A stretch of DNA of 64,000 nt from Mrakia gelida (GCA_024345305.1 BRON01000001.1:248001-312000); one strand, 5' to 3'. Shown: positions 1-11,945, counted from the stretch's first letter. The notes: generated by a model from the sequence alone, not told the origin. Numbers and translations: made by a program.

Positions 1-330
1 TGCCCTGCTCGAAAGCGAAAGGAGAAGAAAGCGAGAGAGGTCGACAGGGAAGCGAGTTGAGGGAGGAGCGAGCTTGCTCGACGGAACGGGCAGATTCAAG
101 TCGTAAACATATCTCCATCGGCTCTCCTAGTATCAGGCTGTATGCCGGCTATCTCCTGCGGGACGGAAGAGGAAGACGGGAGGCAAAAGAGTCAGTCGAA
201 CGAATAGGTGAGCTTGAGCTCGACCCTCCCCTTCCCTCCTTCCATCCCATCCATCTTTTCAGCTTTCCCTTCCAACCAAAACTCGCCCTTTTTGAACGCT
301 CGAAAACTCACTTATCCATGCAACTCATCA
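1..330. other. No gene assigned
   Basis: The first 330 bases lie downstream of a minus-strand gene. They contain open frames on both strands but nothing with splice signals or a recognisable domain. The stretch may be the 3' untranslated region of the next gene or the end of a gene cut by the window edge. Confidence 0.4.
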
Positions 331-738
331 CAAACCCGCCCTCTTCTCCTCCTCATCCACCACAGCTCCCAACTCCTCCTCCAAAGCTTCCCTCTCCTGA
401 AGCTTCCTCCTCCCCTCCCTCTCCTTCTGCTGCAGGTACGAAGCCACAGCCGGACCGAAGAAGAAGGGGCTCATCGAGACTGCCCATCTCGGTAACTCCC
501 ATCCTCGGTCGAAGCCCGAGAGGAAGACGCTGACGATGTTGATAGCGAGGACGGTGAAGGCCAGACGGAAAGCGAGTCGACGGGATTGGATCTGCTCCTC
601 AGTGTCGAAGGGAGGGATGATTGCCGGGAGACGAGGGTTGTTGGGGAGCCAGAGAGGGTGGATGAAGCGAGGAGACGAAGAGGAGGCGACCTTTGAGGGA
701 GGAGAAGGAGGGGAGATGGGGAGGAGGGAGGAGGTCAT
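328..738 (-). CDS. Small membrane protein of unknown function
   Basis: A single-exon 136-residue frame on the minus strand. The N-terminus is Ser/Pro-rich. One clear hydrophobic segment lies at about residues 57-75 (FRLAFTVLAINIVSVFLSGF) and a second weaker one near residues 88-102. The C-terminal third is a charged, probably helical stretch rich in Glu, Arg and Lys. This suggests a small protein anchored in a membrane with a cytosolic or matrix coiled tail. I do not recognise the family. It is divergently oriented to the kinase gene about 1 kb away. Reading straight through possible internal donor sites keeps sensible coding sequence, so I kept it unspliced. Start chosen at the only good ATG, just before a purine/TAG-containing leader. 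Confidence 0.5.
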   Translation of the reverse strand: MTSSLLPISPPSPPSKVASSSSPRFIHPLWLPNNPRLPAIIPPFDTEEQIQSRRLAFRLAFTVLAINIVSVFLSGFDRGWELPRWAVSMSPFFFGPAVASYLQQKEREGRRKLQEREALEEELGAVVDEEEKRAGL

Positions 739-1806
739 GGCGGTTTAGAGGGAAAAAGGTCGAGCACATTACCGACGCTCATGTCCTTTTCGGAAGCGTT
801 CTTAGCTGAAATTTGTAGCTGATTCTGAACTCTGTGATGCTTGGAGCCTGTTCGGAAGCTCTCGAGTAGAGGAAACTGCATCCGATCCACCTCGAGGGCA
901 TCGTCGACTCGACGAAGGTGCGTCGTCCTTCTCTCCTCCCTCCCTCCCTTTTTTCTTTTCCTCGAGGGGCACCCTTGCCTTCAAGACCCCAACTGACTCT
1001 CTGCGGACTCTCACTCATCTCCCAGTACCTCCTCCGACGCAACTTCACTCCAAGTTCCCCGCTGAATCTCTGGTTCAAGCTCCCTTCCTTTTGACGCGCT
1101 CAAGCTCACCTCGCCGCTCCTCCCTCTCTCTCTCTCACAGCTCTCCTCTTCTTCCTCTCGCCCTCCCTTTCCCACAGCTAAATTCTGCTGGAGGAGGAGG
1201 TTCTGATCTAGGCCTGCTGGATACGAGGCCTTTTCTTCCAGGTCCCGATCCTCTCCCTTAATTCAGGCACTCCTCCCACTTCCCTCCAAGCTGGACCTAG
1301 CCCCTCCTTGCCCCAAGGCTCTCGGCGGTCTCTCCTTTGACTGCAGCTATGGGACAGCCCTTCCTCACCTTCTTCGGCTCCTCAACGAGGCAAGCGAGCG
1401 AGGGATACCAACCTTCCCTTCCCGTCTCTCGACGCCTCTCCCGTTTTTGTTTTGGTTTCGACCCCTCTCTTTCCATCCGAGCTTCTTTTAATCAGGTACT
1501 CATTCACGCTGAAATCCCAAAAACCGCACCACCTGCTTCCCTTTCTCTCGTTTAGACTCTATCCCTCATCTGCTCGATCCTCTGCGACCCTTCTGCTCGT
1601 CAACCACCACCACCCTCCTTCGCGAGGCTCTCCCCCACGCTCATTTGCGACACACTCCCTCCTTCACACTACTCTTCCACCCCCTTACTCTTCCTCGAAC
1701 CCTAGCTCGATCACTCTCGGCTTCAGCTTCCTTCCCTCCTCCACCCGTCCGACCTCCCTCCTCCCGTCTTACCTCGCCCCTCCTCTTCTCTCTCTACTTC
1801 CGAACC
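739..1806. promoter_or_regulatory. Divergent intergenic region with pyrimidine-rich kinase leader
   Basis: About 1.07 kb between the divergent small membrane protein and the kinase. From about 900 onward it is very rich in C and T on the plus strand, as is usual for 5' leaders in this window. No conserved coding segment is seen. The frame open from 1645 runs in phase into the kinase, but its residues are low-complexity Pro/Ser/Leu and it is treated as leader. Confidence 0.4.
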
Positions 1807-3783
1807 ATGACGCCCAGCATCAAGAGACTTCTCGGAACCTTCCTCGATAACGGTCGCTTCGAACTCCTGGAGATGATTGGGAAGGGAGGGTTCGGCGAAG
1901 TCGTCCTCGCTCGCGACGTCGTGGAGAACAAGTTGGTGGGTGAGTCTTGCAGCGCTCCCTTCTCCTCCTCCTTCTTCTTCTTCTCGCCCCAGTATATTTG
2001 CGAGCTGTCTCTGTATCACACCGCTGACTTTTGCTTCCTTCTCGACCTTCTCCGCCTCTCAAAGCCATCAAATGCCTCATCACCAAGGGTCTCGACGCTC
2101 GCGAACGAACCTTCCTCGAACGCGAACACCAACTCCATCAACGAGTCTCCTCCCACCCCAACATCCTCACTCTCCACCAAGTCATCCGAACCACGTCCCA
2201 CCTCTTCCTCGTCCTCGACTACGTCCCTGGAGACCTCTTCGAATTGATCGTCAAGGGACGAACCATCGGACGATCGAGCGTCGTCTCAAAAATCTTCCTT
2301 CAGCTCCTCGAGGCGGTCTCATACTCTCATCAACTCGGGATAGCTCACCGGGATCTCAAGCCGGAGAACATCCTTCTCGACGGGGAGCAGGTTCGTCTCG
2401 CGGACTGGGGGTTGGCAACGGAGGAGGAAAGGAGCTTCGACTTTGAGGTGGGATCGACTCAGTTCATGTGAGTCGGCTGCACTTTCCCTCTCTCTGTCTA
2501 TTTCGACGTGCCCTTCGCATCTTACCTATGCTGACTCTCGTCATTTCGTTCCTCCATCATCGTCGCTCAGGTCCCCAGGTTCGTTCCAACTCGTCCTCCC
2601 CTCGCCTCCCGTCGTTCTTCTCTTTCTCGCGCTGACTCGCGACTGCTCCCTCCCCTCGTCTTCCCACAGAATGTCGAGCCGGACTCTTCGATCACCCAGA
2701 GTCCTACTCTCCGGCTTCCAACGACGTTTTCAGTCTCGGCGTCGTGCTCTTCGGAATGATCGTCGGTCGCGTCGGGTTCGTTTCTTTTCCTTCTTCTCTC
2801 GAGCGTCGACCGAGAGAGCTCTCTTGAGACCTCACATGTGCTGATCCGATCTCATCCTTTGTCATCTTCTCTACAGATGGGGTGAGGCTTCGACTTTCGA
2901 CCCTCACTGCCGGCGATTCGTTGTCGATCCGCAAAGCTTCTTCGACGACTTCCCTCTCTCCCCGGAAGCCACCTCGCTCTTGCTTCGTATCTTCGAGCTG
3001 GATCCCGAGAAGAGGATCCCCCTTCCTGAATTCGTGGAGGAGGCCAGGAGCATCAAGAGGTGGTCGGATCAGGAGGTTGAAGAGGAGGACGAGGACGCGT
3101 CGTTGGTTGGATCCCAAGAAGGTCACTGGTGAGTCCCTCGTCGCCTTTCCCTCCTTCTTCGCCACTTTGATCGATACCTGATACTCACGTTTGCTCTGAT
3201 TCTTTTCGTTCTCTCCAGCCTCAAACGACACAACTCCTCCCCTCTCACTCCAACGCAAGACCACTTCCGTTCGACTTCCCTCCCTGCCTCGTCGAAGGAC
3301 CTCATCAACATGCCCCTCTCTCCTCCAGCCACGCCCTCAACCACCTTCGCAACCTACCACATCCCTCTCCCATCAACTCTCCTCCCCGACTCACCCTCCC
3401 CTCCAACCTGGCTTCGACAACCAAACCACCTCTTCCTCAACCTCTCCTCCACGTCCGTCTCTTCCTCCAACTCCTCCACCATCAACGGCACGGTCTCCGA
3501 CTCCGGATCCTCCTTCTTCATCTGCGACCTCACCTGCTCGGACTCCGAAAGGGATCTCCTCGACGACTACTTCACCTCCTCGTCGGCACCCTCGACTCCC
3601 GCTCGAACGATCTCCAACGTCGAGACCTTGTCGGACAGGTTCTCGAACGTCAAGCTCGGAGCCGACGTCGACCACGGAGGGTTCCCTACGGATGTGGATC
3701 TCCTCGAGGAGGATCAGTTCGAGTTTGATCGCGAGGGGTGGGAGGAGGGTGGGTACTGGGAGACGGTCTCGTTGACGGAGTAG
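1807..3783 (+). CDS. Ran1/Ksp1-like serine/threonine protein kinase
   Basis: Six coding exons (1807-1939, 2065-2467, 2571-2578, 2670-2775, 2877-3128, 3219-3783) join in phase to 488 residues. The N-terminal half is a protein kinase domain: glycine loop GKGGFGEVV, catalytic lysine in LVAIK (made across the first splice), [10 protein letters not shown], and an SPECRAG segment in place of APE. The magnesium motif reads DWG instead of DFG. The sequence [14 protein letters not shown] resembles the fungal Ran1/Pat1, Ksp1 and Vhs1 group, which acts in nutrient and sexual-development control. The C-terminal 190 residues are Ser/Thr/Pro-rich with acidic patches and no domain. Exon three is only 8 nt (GTCCCCAG) and supplies the Ser-Pro of SPE. 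An in-frame upstream ATG at 1645 would add a low-complexity leader and was not used. The kinase assignment is firm; the subfamily is inferred. Confidence 0.88.
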
Positions 3784-4473
3784 CTTGTTAGAAATCGCGT
3801 TTGCTCATTTTGTTTCGCTCTCTCCACCCCCCACCCCCACCCTCGTCTCTCTCTCTCTTACTTGTTCGTTCGCTTGGGTCGGGAGATACAAGTCCTTAGT
3901 AGTGTAGTACGAGGAGGGGAACCAGCCATCCTCTCTTCCTCGTCCGATCCTCGTTGTTTTCGCTGACCTTCTTACCTTGTCTTCTCACCTTATCTATGTA
4001 GCCATCAGATCTAGTTCCTCCTCCATCCTCCACTATATACACGCCTCTCACGTCTTATAATATACGCATCCAACCCACCCACTCTCTCTATGAACTCTCT
4101 CTCTCTCGCTTTCCTCAGTTGATGTTTTCGAGAGACGATGGTGACTCGACGCGACGAGCGAGCGCGACTTTCGTTCCCTCTTCGAACGCAAGTTCGCGTG
4201 AAAGATCCTCTAAACATCAAGTGGTTGAAGGAAGACTACACGAGAAAGGCTCGATTCAACTACAATAAGAACTGAGGAGGAAGAAAGGGGCAGGAGGGGA
4301 AGGGAGCAGGAGGATGACGAGCTCCGCTCGCCGAAGACGGTTGAGCTTTCGTCTCCCCTTCCCTATCTCTGATCCTCCAACCTCCACGGCTCAACTCACA
4401 CCCAATCTCATAGAGAGGGAATCCTCCTCTCTTTCCTTCCCTTCGGCCTTCCTCTTCTCTTCTCTCTGGCGCG
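3784..4473. other. Intergenic: kinase 3' end and hydrolase leader
   Basis: Holds the 3' untranslated region of the kinase and the leader of the next gene. An A/T-rich patch at about 4030-4065 (ctatatac, ttataatatac) is the only TATA-like sequence. It lies some 400 bases upstream of the next start, so a promoter role is uncertain. No gene seen. Confidence 0.4.
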
Positions 4474-7373
4474 ATGAGCTCTACCACCTTCTCCCCCCTT
4501 CTTCTCCTCCTCCACCGACAACCCGTCCTCCTCTCCTCCCTCGTTCTCTCATCCCTCCTCCTCCTTCCGCTCACAATCTACCGACTCCTCCGTTGCTCTC
4601 CAACTCGCAAACCTCGCACTAGAAAGTTCTGGTTCACCCTCTTTGTGCTCGTTGGCCCAGTTTTCTTGTTGACGCCCATATCCTGGCTCGCTTTCGGATG
4701 GGGATGTCTCGCCAGTTTGGGATGGGGCGGCTTCACCTGGCCGAGCTCGACAGGTGCTAGGATTGCGTCGGGCGTAGGCGTGGGATTGGCCACCGTTGAG
4801 GTCAGTGTCGTTTTATTTTCAAAGATCTTCCCTCCCCTCGGGAAAACGTTCGAACGTGTCGACCCGGACTTTCACGTGGGCTGACTTTCGTATTTGGTCC
4901 GCTTGGTTTTCGCTTTCCTTATCTGCAGTTCCTCTTCTCGCTCATCCATCTCTACCTCGCCTAACCTATCGAATTCAACCCCCAACGCAACCTCTCACAG
5001 CAGATCCAGCTCAACTCAGGGGGATCTTCCTCCGCGTTTTGCAAGCAAATCTTCAGAGGGCGAATCACGAGCTTGTCGAGGACGTCGACGACGAACTGAA
5101 CTCTCTGCCGGAGGAGAACCTCGAATAGGTCCTGGAGGAGGTAGAGGGTGCTTTGGATGTGAAGCACGGAGGGAAAGAGATCGAGAGGCTGGCAGAAGAC
5201 GACGAGAGAGCTGTGGCTTTCCGAGAGAGGTGAGTCGTCGCCCGTACCGCGTCAGAGTTCCGTAACTTTCTGTCTTTCCCGACCGACGTCTTCTCCTCTC
5301 CGACTTCTTCCTCATAGACTTCGAACCTGGTTCTACCACGCTGAATGGGACTCGCTCAAGAGAGATAACATCCTTGACTGGATTTCTTGGTCGACCTTCA
5401 AGTGCGTCGTCTCCCTTTCCCTTCCTCTCCTCTCGTCGTCTCGCTTGCTCCGATCTCCCCGCCCAGTCAAGAGCTTACACCTCGATCTCACTCTTTCTTT
5501 CTTCAATTTAGCTCGTCTCTCGAACACACCCTCTCGATCCCAGCCTACAAGACCGTTCTCCTCGACGCACTCGAACTTATCGAATGTCGAACGGGCAAGA
5601 TCCTGCCTCCAGGGAGGAACGAGTCTATCAGAGTGATTCGACTTACCCTCGGTCAGTTGCACCCTTTACCTGGCGTCCTCTCCTTCGTCGAGCTCGAACT
5701 GACGTCCCTCCTCGTTTGTTCCCCCACGCGTCTCGGTTCAGAATCTCAGACAAGGTTCACGTTCGACATCGCCCTCTGATCCTCTACACCCTCACCTGGC
5801 TTCTCAACTCTCTCTGCTCGGCGATCTACTGGTGGAAGGGAGTCAAGAGGCAGAAGTTTGGAGAGATCCAGTGAGTCTTCGTTTCCCTGTTGCGCGTGTG
5901 CGACGCGTCCCTTTTCGCGTTAGATCTGCTCACGCTCCTCGCCGCTTTTCTTCTCACTGCAGGTACCTCGTTCGCATCCCAAAGGGTTGGACACCTGAGA
6001 AGGGAAGGAAGGAAGCTGCTTCGTCGCCCATTCTCTACTTCCACGGGCTCGTGCGTCGCGTCTCCTCCCTTCGTTCGTCTCTACCTCGACTGGCTCCTGC
6101 TCGGTCCTGATTTTGTGTCTTTCAGGGCTTCGGCTTCCTCCAAAACCACTTCGTCATCTCCGCGCTCCTTCGAGACTACTCCTCACATCCTATCCTCGTC
6201 CCAATCCAGCCCGCGATCTCCATGAGCCTCGTTCGTTCCCACTTTTTACCATCTCTTCCTCTCTTTCTCTCGACCATTTCCTCTCTCTCTATCATCAAGC
6301 TCTGGAACTCACTTCTTCTTCTTTGGCTCCCCTCTTATTCCAGTTCTCGGGAAAGCATCTCGTCCCGTTCAACCGACCCGACACCATCCGCTCGCTCTCC
6401 CTCGCTCTCGCTGCTTACAAGTTCTACTCGCCCGACTCGGAGGACCACGCTGGAGGAGTGACGATGTTCAGTCACTCGAACGGGTCTACGAGTCACGCTT
6501 GGGTGATGAAGGATATCCCGATCGCCATCCGTCGCTCATGTTTCGTTGATCCTGTTGTTTTCTGCCTTTGGGAGGGAGGTGAGTTCCCGTCCGCTCCATT
6601 TGCACTCGATCATTTCATTCCTTCTAATCCTCGACTTCTCTTCGTTCTCAGACGTCTGCTACAACTTCGTTTGTGAGTCTTCCTTCGACATTGGACGCGT
6701 TCGTCTCGTTCGTTTTCTCCCCGCTGACCCGTTTTCATTTCCGTCCGTTTGAACAGATCGAGACCCGTCCACGGCGATCGAGCTTCTCATGAGCTACTTC
6801 ATCGGCTCGGAACTTGGAATCGCCAATACCATCTCGAGGAACTTCGACTGGTCGTTCGTCCTTCCTTCTTTCCCTCCTTTAACTTTCTTCTCTCGCTCGT
6901 CCTGACCCCTTCTTCCATCCGTCCTTCCAGGAGTAACACGCTCTTCTTCGAAGACATCGTTAACGGTACCGATCCTTCTCGAACTGCGTTCTTCCTCGGA
7001 GGAAGAGACGCGATCCTTCACGCCGAGCGAGGGAAGCACTACCTCGAGCATCGTGAGTTCTCTCCCTTCCTTGCCTCTTTCTTTCGTTCTTTTCGAGGCT
7101 TCGACTGACACCACTTTGCCTCCTTCTCTCGCGTTATAGACGGCGTTACAAATGGAATCCACTACGACCCCACCGGATCCCACGGAGAGGTGTTGCTGTG
7201 AGTCGAACAATCCGGACGCGGCTCGACTCGTCGTTGTTTCGTCCTCTGACCACTCCCTTTCCTTTTCCCTCGTTCGCCGCAGTGGTAAAACGCTCGACAG
7301 GGTTCTTCGATGGGTCGGCGGCGAAGACCATCAGGAAACCGAGTCGTTGAAGTCAACGAAGTCGTCGACTTGA
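4474..7373 (+). pseudogene. Alpha/beta-hydrolase with disrupted exon 2
   Basis: Thirteen exons can be traced: 4474-4800, 4929-5229, 5318-5401, 5512-5651, 5750-5870, 5963-6050, 6126-6230, 6344-6578, 6652-6672, 6757-6850, 6931-7052, 7140-7197 and 7283-7373. From exon 3 onward every splice keeps phase. The N-terminus has two or three hydrophobic segments (membrane anchor), and the C-terminal half is an alpha/beta-hydrolase. YFHGLGFGF forms the oxyanion region, SHSNGS the likely nucleophile elbow, and the final exons carry GGRDAILH and HGVTNGIHY, the last His being the candidate catalytic residue. Exon 2 is anomalous. The good donor at 4801 joins to a frame that stops at TAA after FLFSLIHLYLA, whereas the helix-like downstream frame carries a TAG at 5126-5128 between NLE and VLEEVEG. 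Using a weak donor at 4805 repairs the phase but not the TAG. Either the allele is recently inactivated, or the sequence has errors, or TAG is read through. The family call is from motifs. Confidence 0.7.
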
Positions 7374-8457
7374 TCTCTTATCTTTTTTGCCATCTCGTTT
7401 TGTGTCAGCTTTGGGACTTCTGTTCATGCTCTTCTTGCTTCACCTCATCTCTGCTCTGCTGTGATCTACTCTGTTCTGCTTTATCTTAGAATCTGTGATC
7501 GAAACATAGAATAATGAGAGCTCGTCGAAATCAGGTACCTCCTTCTCCTTCCCCCTCGAGTTTTCAGCAACTCACTGATCCTCCATCCCGACTCCCCTTA
7601 ATACAGAGCAGCCACATGCAGTGAAACTCTCGTGGCCTTGAAGCTCCTCCCCCCTCGTTTTTCTACATCTTTGAGCGGGTACGAACGATCGGAGAAGGGA
7701 AAGAGGTTGAGCTCACCAGTCTGGACTCTCGCTCTCCCTCCCCTGCTCGGCGGCTTTGAGCGATGACTTGACTTTGTGAGCATACAGCTGCAACTAGAGA
7801 TTTTCGTTTTGTACACTGCGAAGAAGGGAGAAGGAAGCCAAAGGAAGTTCAGGGAGGGGTGAGCTCGCGAGGGAGGGGGCTGAAGGAGGCGAGGATGGGT
7901 CTCCTCGTTGCGGGGGTTCAAGCCTGGGCTACAAGAGGACGCCCGATCATGCAACCTGAGTCCGTAAGACTCTCGAGGCCGAAGGAAGCGTAAACGTTTG
8001 TCGAGGGGAGATGGGAGGGGAAGGAGGAGGGAAGGAAGGAGAGGAAGAGCGAGCTCGCGGAGGAGTTTGTTGTTTGACGAAGGTTGAGGTCGGCTTTTGT
8101 CTGCCTGAATGAGAAGAGGGAAGATTTTCTCGCTCAAAGACGACCATCTCCTTGTCTTCTGAGCTCTTCCCTATTGAGAGGCTGCTGTTGGTTGAAGATG
8201 AAAACCGGGTTCGCCGTATCAGAGCTCGTCGAAAGGATCTCCTCCTGCGGTGCTTCGAAGTCCTTTGCTCGACCTTTGTTCTCCTCCTTCCTCCCTCTTC
8301 GCCTCTCCTCCAACCCCAACAAACCCAACCCAACCTCTTTCTTCTCTTCCCATCCACCCCTTCTCCCTCTTCTCTTCCTCGCCAACTTCAACTCGAGAAG
8401 AAGCCCGGATCGAATCAGAACCCTTCCCTCTCCCCACCTCCCAGCTCCTCCTCAAAA
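7374..8457. other. Intergenic; possible small minus-strand spliced gene
   Basis: No confident gene. On the minus strand a segment at about 7718-7790 reads YAHKVKSSLKAAEQ... and ends at a good donor (gtgagctc, 7709-7716). An acceptor near 7596 would give a short tail ending MEDQ. A possible start lies at about 7949. This could be a very small, perhaps mitochondrial, protein, but neither the first exon nor the family can be settled. On the plus strand gtacctcc...atacag at about 7544-7607 looks like an intron in untranslated sequence. The last 250 bases are the pyrimidine-rich leader of RLI1. Confidence 0.25.
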
Positions 8458-11400
8458 ATGTCGGACAAGCTCACTCGTATCGCTCTCCTGAACCAGGACA
8501 AGTGCAAGCCCAAGAAGTGAGTCAATCCTGAGCTTATATATATTCTCTCCTTGACGACGAGCTAATTTTCATTCTTCTTCCTCGTCTCCCAGGTGTCGTC
8601 AGGAGTGCAAGAAGTCCGTCCTCTCCAGCACCACCCAATCCCCTCTTCGCGAGCTCGACTCCTGACGCTTCTATTCCTTCTTCCTCAGGTCCTGCCCCGT
8701 AGTCAAGATGGGAAAGCTGTGTATCGAGGTCCTGTCAACGGACAAGGTCGCTTTCATCTCGGAGGATCTCTGTATCGGTTGCGGTATCTGCTCGAGAAAG
8801 TGAGTCTCTCTTCTCGACTCCTTCTCCTGTCTTTCAATTGAGTGGTGACGAGGGAAGGACTTGTATGGGGCTTGGGAGGACGCGAGACGGAGGGTCGTCT
8901 ACTTTTTGGGCAGTGGGTTGGGACTGGGGCGATGGACGGGCCGGTGGAGCTCGCGAGAGGAGGGAAAGGGAGAAACAGGACGGATCCTTCTTCGCTCGTT
9001 CCCTCCCTCACCCTCGTCAACAGGACCTTCTCTCGCTCCTGGACGTTCACCCACTGACTTGACACTATCTTTGCCCTGTATAGATGCCCCTTCGAAGCCA
9101 TCACCATCATCAACCTTCCCACCAACCTCGAATCCCAAGTCACCCATCGATACACCGCCAACTCGTTCAAACTTCATCGTCTGCCGACGCCTCGTCCAGG
9201 TCAGGTTCTCGGTCTCGTAGGAACCAACGGTATCGGAAAGTCAACAGCTCTCAAGATCCTCGCTGGAAAGATGAAGCCCAACCTCGGTCGATACGATGTG
9301 AGTGTGAACTCTTGACTCGAGCTTCTCGCTTCTTCGCTCGCGTTCGAAGCTCACCTCGCCTCCTTTCGTTCGCGTCGCTCCTTCTCTTCCTCTCCTGTAG
9401 AACCCCCCCGACTGGGCTGAGATCCTTAAGTACTTCCGAGGATCGGAACTCCAGAACTACTTCACCAAGGTTCTCGAGGACAACCTCAAGGCTCTCATCA
9501 AGCCTCAGTACGTCGACCACATCCCTCGAGCGATCAAGGGCGAGCGAACCGTCTCGGAGATGCTCAACGGCAAGAAGGAGCTCGAGAACATGGACTACCT
9601 GTTGAAGAACCTGGATCTCAGCCCGGTACTGGAGAGGAGCGTGACCAAGCTCTCGGGAGGAGAGCTGCAGAGGTTCGCGATTGCGTTGACCGCGATTCAG
9701 AGAGCCGACGTGTGAGTCTTCGCGTTTTGGTGGTGCAGAGAGGTAGACGAGCCGGAGCGAGAAGCTGATCACACTCTGCTTCCTCTCTTGTACCCCTACA
9801 GCTACATGTTCGACGAGCCTTCCTCCTACCTCGATGTCAAGCAACGTCTCAACGCCGCTCGAGTCATTCGATCTCTCACCACCCCTACCACCTTCGTCAT
9901 TGCCGTCGAGCACGATCTGTCGGTCCTTGACTACCTGTCCGACTATGTCTGTGTGCTCTACGGTACTCCTTCGGCTTACGGAGTCGTCACCATGCCTTTC
10001 TCCGTTCGTGAAGGTCAGTTGTCGTCTCCTCTCGCTCGAGCTCGACACTCAGCTCCTTCTCTGCTCCCCAAGCTCCTACTGACTCCACCACTCATATTTA
10101 TCACGCCTCCAGGTATCAACATCTTCCTCGACGGAGTCATCCCCACTGAGAACCTTCGATTCCGAACGGAGTCGCTCACGTTCAAGATCTCGGAAACCGC
10201 CGACGACGTCTCGAACCCCACCTCGCGGAAGTTCTCTTACCCCAAGATGACCAAGACCATGGGAGGCTTCAAGCTCCACGTCGAAGCTGGAAAGTTCACC
10301 GACTCGGAGATCATCGTCATGCTCGGAGAGAACGGAACCGGAAAGACCACGCTCGTCAAGCTGTTGGCTGGAAAGGAGATGCCTGACGACCCCAGTCACG
10401 AGCAGAAGTTCAAGGTGTCGATGAAGCCTCAGATGCTTTCCCCGTGAGTCTTCTCTTCTGCTATTTGATCTTCGGGGAGGGAAGAGGATGGGAGGTCGGT
10501 CGTCGCGTCGAACTCGAGCTCGAACTGACGTAACCCGACGTGTTTGCCTGTTCTCTGCTTTCCAGGAAGTTCGACGGATCCGTGAGGATGCTTCTCATCA
10601 AGAGGATCAAGGGAGCTTTGTGAGTCTTGATCTCTCCCTGCTCGTTGTGATCGCGAAGAACGCGTTCGTTTGAACTGATGCGACCCTTCCTTCTCTCTCC
10701 CTCCTCTTCCCACTCACCTTCTTCCCTCCTCTCTCCACCCCATTTCACCTTCTTAGCATGCTTCCCCAGTTCCAGTCGGACGTCATCAAGCCCATGAACC
10801 TCGAGAACATCATCGACCAGGACGTCAAGACCCTTTCCGGAGGAGAGCTGCAACGAGTCGCCATCTGTTTGGCTCTCGGAGTGCCAGCGGATATCTACCT
10901 GATCGACGAGCCCTCTGGTGAGTGTTTCGAACTTCTTATTTGCGTCAAGAGAGACGAGGACGCGTTCGAAGCTGATTTCTCGACGCGTCTCGTGTTCTTT
11001 CCTCGCTTTTCCAGCTTACCTCGATTCGGAACAGCGTATCATCGCCGCTAAGGTCATCAAGCGGTTCGTTCTTCACGCCAAAAAGACTGCCTTCGTCGTA
11101 GAGCACGATTTCATCATGTCGACCTGTAAGTTTCGCCCTTCATTCGTTCCTCTCGCCTCGTCGGTTCGAAGCTCTCGTCGCTGACTCGACTCCCTTCCTT
11201 CTCTTTTTCCCCAGACCTCGCCGACCGAGTCATCGTTTACACCGGAGAGCCCTCCGTAGAGGCTACTGCTGGAACGTGAGTCGCTCCTCTCCCTTTGCCT
11301 TCTGTAGCTGCGAAACTCGAGCCCGCGAACGATCGCTGACCATCTATTTTGCCTTCGCGTTCGTTTCCTCAGTCCCGAAACCCTCCTCGGAGGAATGAAC

Positions 11401-11724
11401 AAGTTCCTCGCCTCGCTTCAGGTCACTTTCCGACGTGATCCTACCAACTACCGGTGAGTCATTCTCCTCCATCCAGTCCCCTCCGTCGTTCGAAACGAAC
11501 GCGAACTGACCACCTCGTCCTACTCACGTGCGTTTCTTTTCAGACCTCGAATCAACAAGCTGGACTCGCTGAAAGACAAGGAGCAGAAGTTGAAGAACCA
11601 CTACTTGTACGTACAGACCCTTCGTTTTGAGAGGAGGAGAAGAGAGAGGAAGAGCTCGAAAACTGACCTCTTCCTTTGTTTCGTTCGCGTTCGTTCGTTC
11701 CCAAACAGCTTCCTCGGAGATTAG
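8458..11724 (+). CDS. RLI1: ABCE1/Rli1 ribosome recycling ATPase
   Basis: Fourteen exons (8458-8516, 8593-8613, 8689-8799, 9084-9297, 9401-9711, 9802-10013, 10113-10443, 10566-10619, 10757-10917, 11015-11125, 11215-11275, 11373-11453, 11544-11606, 11709-11724) join in phase to 601 residues, the normal length of Rli1. The N-terminus carries two [4Fe-4S] clusters ([11 protein letters not shown]...KMGKLC and [12 protein letters not shown]). Two ABC ATPase domains follow, with Walker [10 protein letters not shown] and GENGTGKTT, two LSGGELQR signatures, and Walker [12 protein letters not shown] and YLIDEPSAYLD. The protein splits post-termination and stalled ribosomes in the cytosol, takes part in initiation and subunit export, and depends on cytosolic Fe-S assembly. 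Exon 2 is only 21 nt and encodes part of the first cluster. It is one of the most conserved proteins in eukaryotes, so the model is secure. Confidence 0.97.
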
Positions 11725-11945
11725 ATCACTCGTTCGGTTTAGGGTTCTGGGTTGGGCGTGTGCTTGAGGCGAGGGGGAGGAGGGAGTTCTATCTTATAAT
11801 CTCTAAACGTCATAGACTCAGGACTGGAGACGAGAGAGAGCAAGAATGGGAGGGAGAGAAGATAAAGAGAGCGAGTGAGAAGCGAGAGCGACGGGATGAG
11901 TCTTCTACCCGTCCAAGGCTCCTGCCTCTCTCCAGAAGTTTCAGG

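Noticed and set aside
1645..1806. In-frame N-terminal extension of the kinase
   Set aside because: Low-complexity Pro/Ser/Leu translated from a pyrimidine-rich leader; the ATG at 1807 starts directly before the kinase domain.
7890..7925. tRNA-like gggttcaagcc sequence
   Set aside because: The flanking bases do not pair into a T arm and no A box or anticodon arm could be drawn.
9251..10048. 265-codon open frame antisense to RLI1
   Set aside because: It is the mirror of strongly conserved ABC-domain exons, crosses their introns, and has no domain of its own.
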